Shown: positions 59,772 through 64,000 of the stretch, in pieces
How the letters are laid out: each line of letters starts with the position of its first letter
How positions within the stretch are numbered: the stretch's first letter is position 1
Assembly (NCBI GenBank): GCA_963839955.1
Contig: CAWIXB010000001.1
Span: forward strand, 558,001 to 622,000
Reading direction: 5' to 3'
From: CAWIXB01 sp963839955
Lineage (GTDB): Bacteria > Actinomycetota > Actinomycetes > JACCUZ01
DNA length: 64,000 nt
The notes under the pieces: model-generated
What the model was told of the DNA's origin: nothing
The model's input: only the letters and a program-made list of their open reading frames with translations
The model's database searches: none
Made by a program: the position numbers and the translations under genes

Positions 59772-59800
59772 CTAACATTACGTTCTTAACGTATTGTTAG
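59772..59800. promoter_or_regulatory. AT-rich palindromic operator over the ATPase-module promoter
   Basis: CTAACATTACGTT-CTT-AACGTATTGTTAG, 13-bp arms with one mismatch, far more AT-rich than the surroundings. It overlaps the -10 box TATTGT (59792-59797), which lies 7 nt before GTG 59805 (leaderless). A repressor bound here would block transcription. Confidence 0.7.
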
Positions 59801-59804
59801 GTCC

Positions 59805-60800
59805 GTGGCACGCCTCAGCGGCCGCCCGCTGCTCGACACGCGGGCCGACGCCGCCCTCTACGTCGACCGCGCGGCTGAGCTCGCGCGGCTGTCCTGGTCG
59901 GTCGACGAGGGCCTGAACGCGCTCGTGGCCGGCGATCCGGGCTCCGGCAAGACGTCGCTGCTGCGCCGGCTGCAGGCCGACCTGCGGACCTCGCTCGGCA
60001 CCGGGGGCCGGGTCGTGTTCCTCGACCTCGCGGGCGTCGAGGGCGCCGTCGACGCGCTGGGCCGCCTGCTCGAGGCCGTCGCGCCGCCACGGCCGGACGG
60101 CGCGCCGGACCCGGCGTACGACACGTCCTCGGTGGCCGAGGTGCTCGCGCGGCTCGAGGCCGTCGCCCCGCCCGGCCGCCTCGTCGTACTCGCCGACGGG
60201 CTCCCCATCGACCTGGCCCATCCGCTCTTCGGTCAGCTCCGCGACGAGCTGTGGCGGCTGCCTGCCTGCTGGGTGGTCACCTGCCCGGCGGCCGCCGAGT
60301 CCACGTTCCGGCGCCCGCCGGCGGATGCGTTCTTCGAGGCGGTGCTGCGCCTCGAGCCGCTCTCCGAGGACGTGCTCATGAAGCTGCTGCGCGCCCGGGT
60401 CGGTGTCGACGAGCTCGACGACGATCACCTGCGTGCGGCTGCCCAGCTGGCCGCGGGCAACCCGCGTCGCGCGGTCGAGCTGGTCCGGCACCTGCTGGCG
60501 GCGCCGGACGGCGAAGCGTCCACCGTGGTGCCGGAGCTGCGCCGGCAGATCGTCGACCGTGGCGAGGCGTTGTACCGCCTCGGGCGGCCGGCGACGATGC
60601 TGATGGCCGAGCTCGAGGCGCTCGGGTCGGCCAGTGCGTCCGACGAGCGACTTCTCGACCGGCTGGGCTGGACCCGCGGCCGGGCGGCTCAGGTGTTCGC
60701 GCTGCTCGAGACCGCCGGCCTCGTCGAGGCGAGTGCCCAGCGCAACGGTGCCGGGCGCCCGCGCAAGGTGTTCCGGCCGACCGGCACAATGCCGGGATGA
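59805..60800 (+). CDS. P-loop ATPase with C-terminal winged helix
   Basis: 331 residues. AAA/STAND-type NTPase: Walker A GDPGSGKTS (about 44-52), Walker B region RLVVLADGLPID, sensor-like arginines, and a C-terminal winged-helix segment (LDRLGWTRGRAAQVFALLETAGLVEAS). Resembles the Orc/Cdc6-like and antiphage ATPase fold class but is not assigned to one. GTG 59805 is leaderless under the palindrome. First of a pair of ATPase genes. Confidence 0.7.
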   Translation: MARLSGRPLLDTRADAALYVDRAAELARLSWSVDEGLNALVAGDPGSGKTSLLRRLQADLRTSLGTGGRVVFLDLAGVEGAVDALGRLLEAVAPPRPDGAPDPAYDTSSVAEVLARLEAVAPPGRLVVLADGLPIDLAHPLFGQLRDELWRLPACWVVTCPAAAESTFRRPPADAFFEAVLRLEPLSEDVLMKLLRARVGVDELDDDHLRAAAQLAAGNPRRAVELVRHLLAAPDGEASTVVPELRRQIVDRGEALYRLGRPATMLMAELEALGSASASDERLLDRLGWTRGRAAQVFALLETAGLVEASAQRNGAGRPRKVFRPTGTMPG

Positions 60801-60831
60801 TCCCTTCTGCCACGCGCGTCGAGGCCGCCTG

Positions 60832-61896
60832 GTGAGTGTCGAGCTGCTCGCGACGCTTCGCGACGCCCACGTCTTCGACCCGGCTCCGCGCCACGACGAC
60901 CTCTTCCGCCTGCACGTCCCCTTCGACCAGCTCACCGGCACCGAGGCGTGCGAGCACGCGCTCGGTGCGGCCTTGCGCCGCGGCGAGCGGGTGGCACTGG
61001 TGGGCGGCAGCGGGGCGGGCAAGTCGAGCGTGATCTCCCACGTGCTCGGTCCGCTGGTGGAGGACCTGGCCCCGCTGCCGGTGCCGGTCGCCATCGAGGA
61101 GCCCGACGTGGCCACCTCGCCGGTCGCGTTCGCCGGCCACCTGGTCCGCACAGTCGCGCACTACGTCGAGCACGCCCATCCCGCGGACGCCGAGGAGGCA
61201 CGCGAGCGGGCCCGGCGTACCGGCCGGCACGTCCGGGAGCCCTTCCGGCGCCGCAGCGGACGTCTCTCGGTCGCCCCGAGCTGGATGGGCATGAAGGTCG
61301 AGCTCGCGGCCGAGCTGCGCAGCGCGAGCGAGCGGGCCAGCCTCGAGCGGCCGGGTCAGGAGATCATCGAGGAGGCGCAGGGCATCCTCGACACGGTGGC
61401 CGCACACGGGCTGCGCCCCGTCGTGGTGCTCGACGACACCGACAAGTGGCTGCAGTGGCCCGGGCTCACCGACCCCAAGGCGCACCTCGCGGCGTTCTTC
61501 GCCCAGGTACCGAGGCTGCTGGCCGAGCAGCTCTCCGTCGCCGCGGTGCTCGCCGTCCACCATCGGTACCTCACCGAGCCCGGCTACCGCGCGAGCCACG
61601 GCTTCCTCGAAGGCACGCTGGTCGTGCCGGGGCTGCCGGACCGCGCCGCGCTGGTGGCGGTGCTCGAGCACCGCGTGAACAGCATCGTGGACGCGTCGTT
61701 CGCCGAGCTCGTCACCGAGCCCGCGTTGGATGCCCTGATGACGCACTACTCCCGCGGTCCGGCCCGCGACCTGCGACGCCGGGTGCTCTACGTCGCGCAC
61801 ACCGCGTTGGCCCGCGCCTGCGACGAGGGCGCCGACCTCGTCGCCTACCGCCACGTCGAACTCGCCATCAGCGAGTGTGCCCCCGAGGAGCGCTGA
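60832..61896 (+). CDS. Second P-loop ATPase of the pair
   Basis: 354 residues. Walker A VGGSGAGKSS (about 58-67), Walker B VVVLDDTDKW; no winged helix recognised. The central region (about 100-160) is Arg/His-rich. GTG 60832 starts 31 bp after the first ATPase stop. The two genes probably act together; partner and substrate unknown. Confidence 0.7.
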   Translation: MSVELLATLRDAHVFDPAPRHDDLFRLHVPFDQLTGTEACEHALGAALRRGERVALVGGSGAGKSSVISHVLGPLVEDLAPLPVPVAIEEPDVATSPVAFAGHLVRTVAHYVEHAHPADAEEARERARRTGRHVREPFRRRSGRLSVAPSWMGMKVELAAELRSASERASLERPGQEIIEEAQGILDTVAAHGLRPVVVLDDTDKWLQWPGLTDPKAHLAAFFAQVPRLLAEQLSVAAVLAVHHRYLTEPGYRASHGFLEGTLVVPGLPDRAALVAVLEHRVNSIVDASFAELVTEPALDALMTHYSRGPARDLRRRVLYVAHTALARACDEGADLVAYRHVELAISECAPEER

Positions 61897-61929
61897 CCCA
61901 CGGTTGAGGCGTAGGTTCGGGCCACCCTG

Positions 61930-62006
61930 ACCGCACCGTCTCGACCCCGCACCATTTCGATCCCGCACCATTTCGATCCCGCACCATTTCGATCCCGCAC
62001 CATTTC
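61930..62006 (+). repeat. 16-bp tandem repeat in the leader of the (GGAD)n peptide gene
   Basis: Unit CCCGCACCATTTCGAT in three perfect copies (61946, 61962, 61978), a 13-bp fourth copy, and a degraded copy before the first. It ends 17 bp before the peptide start. Fixed period, no spacers. It fills most of the 126-bp gap after the second ATPase. Confidence 0.9.
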
Positions 62007-62022
62007 AACTTGGGAGGACCAC

Positions 62023-62229
62023 ATGACGTTTGACGACGACGACATGACCACGACCCCGGAGGAGCCTCGCCCCGGTGACGGTGGCGCGGACAGCGGCGGC
62101 GACGGCGGTGCCGATGGTGGCGCGGACGGCGGTGCCGACGGTGGAGCGGACGGCGGTGCCGATGGTGGCGCGGACGGCGGTGCCGATGGTGGCGCAGACG
62201 GCGGTGCCGACGGTGGAGCATCCAGCTAG
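62023..62229 (+). CDS. Acidic (GGAD)n repeat peptide, RiPP-precursor-like
   Basis: 68 residues. Acidic leader (MTFDDDDMTTTPEEPRPGD), then GGAD, SGGD, nine exact GGAD units and GGASS. DNA of the nine units (62104-62211) alternates two 12-bp codon forms with 24-bp period, so it expanded by tandem duplication. Strong SD (GGGAGG) 6 nt before the ATG supports real translation. TAG stop, after which the same frame runs into the cupin gene. The repeat gives regularly spaced Asp residues that a hydroxylase could modify. Confidence 0.75.
   Translation: MTFDDDDMTTTPEEPRPGDGGADSGGDGGADGGADGGADGGADGGADGGADGGADGGADGGADGGASS
62104..62211 (+). repeat. Coding 12/24-bp tandem repeat (GGAD units)
   Basis: Nine 12-bp units alternating GGCGGTGCCGAY and GGTGGNGCRGAC. 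High-order period 24 bp. Confidence 0.85.
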
Positions 62230-62355
62230 GGCGCAGGTGTCGATCTGAATCAGCCCTTCGACGCGCAGGGCCGGGCAGCGGGCACATCTGCGCACCCGGC
62301 CCTGCGTCGCACTCTGTCCATCGACCCCGGCGAGTTCGCTCGCGACCACTGGGGC

Positions 62356-63567
62356 GTGCGGCCGCTGCTGTCCACGGCCGGCGAGCTGACGCGGTCGTAC
62401 GACGGCTTGTCTCACGGCAGCGTCGACGGGTTCGGTGACCTGTTCTCGCTCGACGCGGTCGACGAGCTGCTGTCGCGCCGCGGCCTGCGGACGCCGTTCA
62501 TCCGCATCGCCAAGGGCGGCGCGATCGTCCCTGCCTCGCGCTACACGCGTCCCGGAGGCGTCGGTGCGCAGATCGGCGATCAGGTCGCCGACGACCGAGT
62601 GCTCGACCTGTTCGCCGACGGGCACACCGTGGTGCTGCAGGGCTTGCACCGGCTGTGGCCGCCGATCATCGACTTCGCCGGAGACCTGCGCACCGAGCTC
62701 GGTCATCCCGTGCAGGTCAACGCGTATGTCACCCCGCGGTCGAGCAAGGGCTTCGCCGCCCACTACGACGTGCACGACGTGTTCGTGCTGCAGATCGCGG
62801 GGGAGAAGCGGTGGCTCGTCCACGAGCCGGTGCTCGCGGCTCCGCTGCGCGACCAGCCGTGGGAGGACCACCCCGACGCGGTCGCCGCGCGGGCGGCCGA
62901 AGCACCGCTCATCGACACCGTGCTGCGTCCCGGTGACGCGCTCTACCTGCCACGCGGCTTCCTGCACGCGGCCGAGGCCCTCGGGGACGTGTCGGTGCAC
63001 CTGACCGTCGGCGTCCATCCGGTGACCCGCCACGCGGTGCTCGAGGAGATCACCGCGCTCGTCCTCGACGACCCTGAGCTGCGCCGCTCTCTTCCTCTCG
63101 GCGTCGACGTGGGCGACCCGGGTGACATCGCGGCCGATGTGGAGGCGACGGTCGAGGCGCTCGTCGCCCGGCTGGGCACCGTGACCGTCGACGACGTCGC
63201 CCGCCGGCTGGCCGCGCGCACGGCGACGTCGGGGCGGGGCGCACCGGTGGGCCCGCTCGCGCAGGCGGCCGCGCTGGAACGGCTCGACCCCGACACCGTG
63301 GTGGCGGCGCGACGCCACCTCGCTCACACCATTCGCGACGACGACACGGGCCTCGCGTTGGTGCTCGCGGACCGCACGGTGCGGCTTCCCGCTGCGGCAG
63401 GCAAGGCCGTGGCCGCGCTGTTCGACGGCGCGGTGCTGCCGGTGCGCGAACTGCCCGGGCTCGACGCCGGCGAAGCGCTCGGGCTGGCCCGCACGCTGCT
63501 GCGGGAGGCGGTCGTCGTGCCGGTCGAGTCGCCGCGCGAACCCGGCCCGGCAGCGACTCGCCGGTGA
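62356..63567 (+). CDS. JmjC/cupin_4 family oxygenase (start undecided)
   Basis: 403 residues from GTG 62356. JmjC-type Fe(II)/2-oxoglutarate oxygenase of the ribosomal-oxygenase-like cupin class: metal ligands His136 and Asp138 (HYDVHD) and distal His204 (LPRGFLHAAE), with QVNAYVTPRSSKG before and a C-terminal dimerisation/winged part. The family N-terminus appears to include residues encoded before 62356 (SIDPGEFARDHWG), yet no ATG, GTG or TTG exists in frame between the amber stop 62227-62229 and 62356. Candidates are CTG 62245 or readthrough of the TAG. Hydroxylation of the peptide upstream is a hypothesis. Confidence 0.8.
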   Translation: MRPLLSTAGELTRSYDGLSHGSVDGFGDLFSLDAVDELLSRRGLRTPFIRIAKGGAIVPASRYTRPGGVGAQIGDQVADDRVLDLFADGHTVVLQGLHRLWPPIIDFAGDLRTELGHPVQVNAYVTPRSSKGFAAHYDVHDVFVLQIAGEKRWLVHEPVLAAPLRDQPWEDHPDAVAARAAEAPLIDTVLRPGDALYLPRGFLHAAEALGDVSVHLTVGVHPVTRHAVLEEITALVLDDPELRRSLPLGVDVGDPGDIAADVEATVEALVARLGTVTVDDVARRLAARTATSGRGAPVGPLAQAAALERLDPDTVVAARRHLAHTIRDDDTGLALVLADRTVRLPAAAGKAVAALFDGAVLPVRELPGLDAGEALGLARTLLREAVVVPVESPREPGPAATRR

Positions 63568-64000
63568 CGGCGTCCGCACCCGGCGAGCAGAACGCGACGC
63601 GCTGCTCGTTCACCGCGCGCGACCGGGGCGACCCCATGGTCGGGTCGGCCGCTCCCGGCCTCGGTGTCCTGCTCGTGGAACAGCCGGGTCCGTGGGGTCG
63701 GCTGGCCCTGGTCTCCTCGCAGCTCGACCGACAGGTCGGCGCCGAGCTGAGCCGGCGTGCGGTACACCGCGGGCTGCGCGTCCTGTTGGTGCGCCGGCCA
63801 GGCAGGGCCCGCCCCCGGTCCCGCCGACGCTGGGCGCTGGCCGACTGCCGGCCCGGACACGAGACGACCTGGTGGGGTGACTTCGGCGACGACGCCGACT
63901 TGCTCCAGCTGCCGCTCGACGGGAGTGCGGGCGAGCAGTCGGCCGCGTCGACGTACCTCGTCTGCACGCACGGTCGCCACGACGCGTGCTGCGCGATCCG
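63564..64000 (+). CDS. Sucrase/ferredoxin-like protein, 3' end outside window
   Basis: First 145 residues of a thioredoxin-like [2Fe-2S] protein of the sucrase/ferredoxin-like family: NATRCSFTARDRGDPMVGSA at the N-terminus and VCTHGRHDACCAIR at the end of the window, where the Cys and His cluster ligands lie. GTG 63564 overlaps the cupin stop (GTGA), so the two are coupled. It could supply electrons to the cupin iron or act separately. Confidence 0.85.
   Translation, partial: MTASAPGEQNATRCSFTARDRGDPMVGSAAPGLGVLLVEQPGPWGRLALVSSQLDRQVGAELSRRAVHRGLRVLLVRRPGRARPRSRRRWALADCRPGHETTWWGDFGDDADLLQLPLDGSAGEQSAASTYLVCTHGRHDACCAI

Noticed and set aside
61930..62006. CRISPR or attachment site
   Set aside because: Perfect 16-bp tandem units without spacers and no integrase or tRNA nearby.
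62227..62229. Pyrrolysine or recoded amber codon
   Set aside because: No Pyl genes or recoding structure seen; kept only as a readthrough possibility within the finding.

Overview
The window is a high-GC actinobacterial chromosome segment. Gene content and order (rsmI divergent from a Pmt mannosyltransferase, metG-tatD-rpfB-rsmA-ispE-ABC-F, tRNA-Gln-glmU-prs-rplY-pth, mfd, mazG, eno-ftsB-DUF501-ppx) fit the Propionibacteriales, probably a Nocardioides-like organism. That placement comes from synteny and codon style, not from a search. Many genes start with GTG, and several have a TAnnnT box 6-7 nt before the start codon, as expected for leaderless transcripts.

Layout. 1-2018: two genes of a ChvE/GguA-type sugar ABC transporter on the minus strand, with a LacI-like palindrome upstream. 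2244-6460: six overlapping minus-strand genes forming a transmembrane flavin/haem electron-transfer operon (Asp-rich secreted protein, small membrane-anchored protein ending in an ApbE flavinylation motif, ApbE, two-haem ferric-reductase-like protein, NuoF-like protein, ferredoxin). 6583-18485: housekeeping genes (pmt, rsmI, alaC, metG, tatD, rpfB, rsmA, ispE, ABC-F, comB-like). 18509-22670: MarR regulator, a frameshifted trans-aconitate methyltransferase, a desaturase with a TetR regulator and its probable operator, and rfbB. 22741-28466: an HTH/LAGLIDADG-like protein, tRNA-Gln, glmU, prs, a dehydrogenase, rplY and pth. 28489-28673: remnant of a RibD/DHFR-like gene. 28862-45088: ppc, mfd, a SurA-like lipoprotein, mazG, a DUF885 peptidase, eno, ftsB, DUF501, ppx, a dienelactone hydrolase, a uracil-DNA glycosylase, NDH-2 and tRNA-Leu. 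45235-46450: a Bax1-like membrane protein and a PPOX protein. 46535-54310: an IclR-controlled catabolic island (CoA transferase, enoyl-CoA hydratase, thioesterase, TctCBA transporter, LhgO) that looks built to import and oxidise a C5-type dicarboxylate. 54362-59766: small proteins, a thiolase, an SGNH hydrolase, cystathionine beta-synthase and a PilZ protein. 59772-64000: an unusual module of two P-loop ATPases behind an AT-rich palindrome, a 68-residue acidic (GGAD)n peptide, a JmjC-type cupin oxygenase and the start of a sucrase/ferredoxin-like protein.

The two best candidates for undescribed biology are at opposite ends. In the first operon the usual FMN_bind carrier seems to be replaced by a 141-residue protein whose last seven residues match the ApbE target motif (DxxTGAS). 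In the last module a peptide of nine perfect GGAD repeats lies just upstream of, and in the same reading frame as, a JmjC-like hydroxylase. The two are separated by one amber codon, and the hydroxylase has no standard start codon before its conserved N-terminal region. No insertion sequence, prophage, rRNA or CRISPR array was seen.
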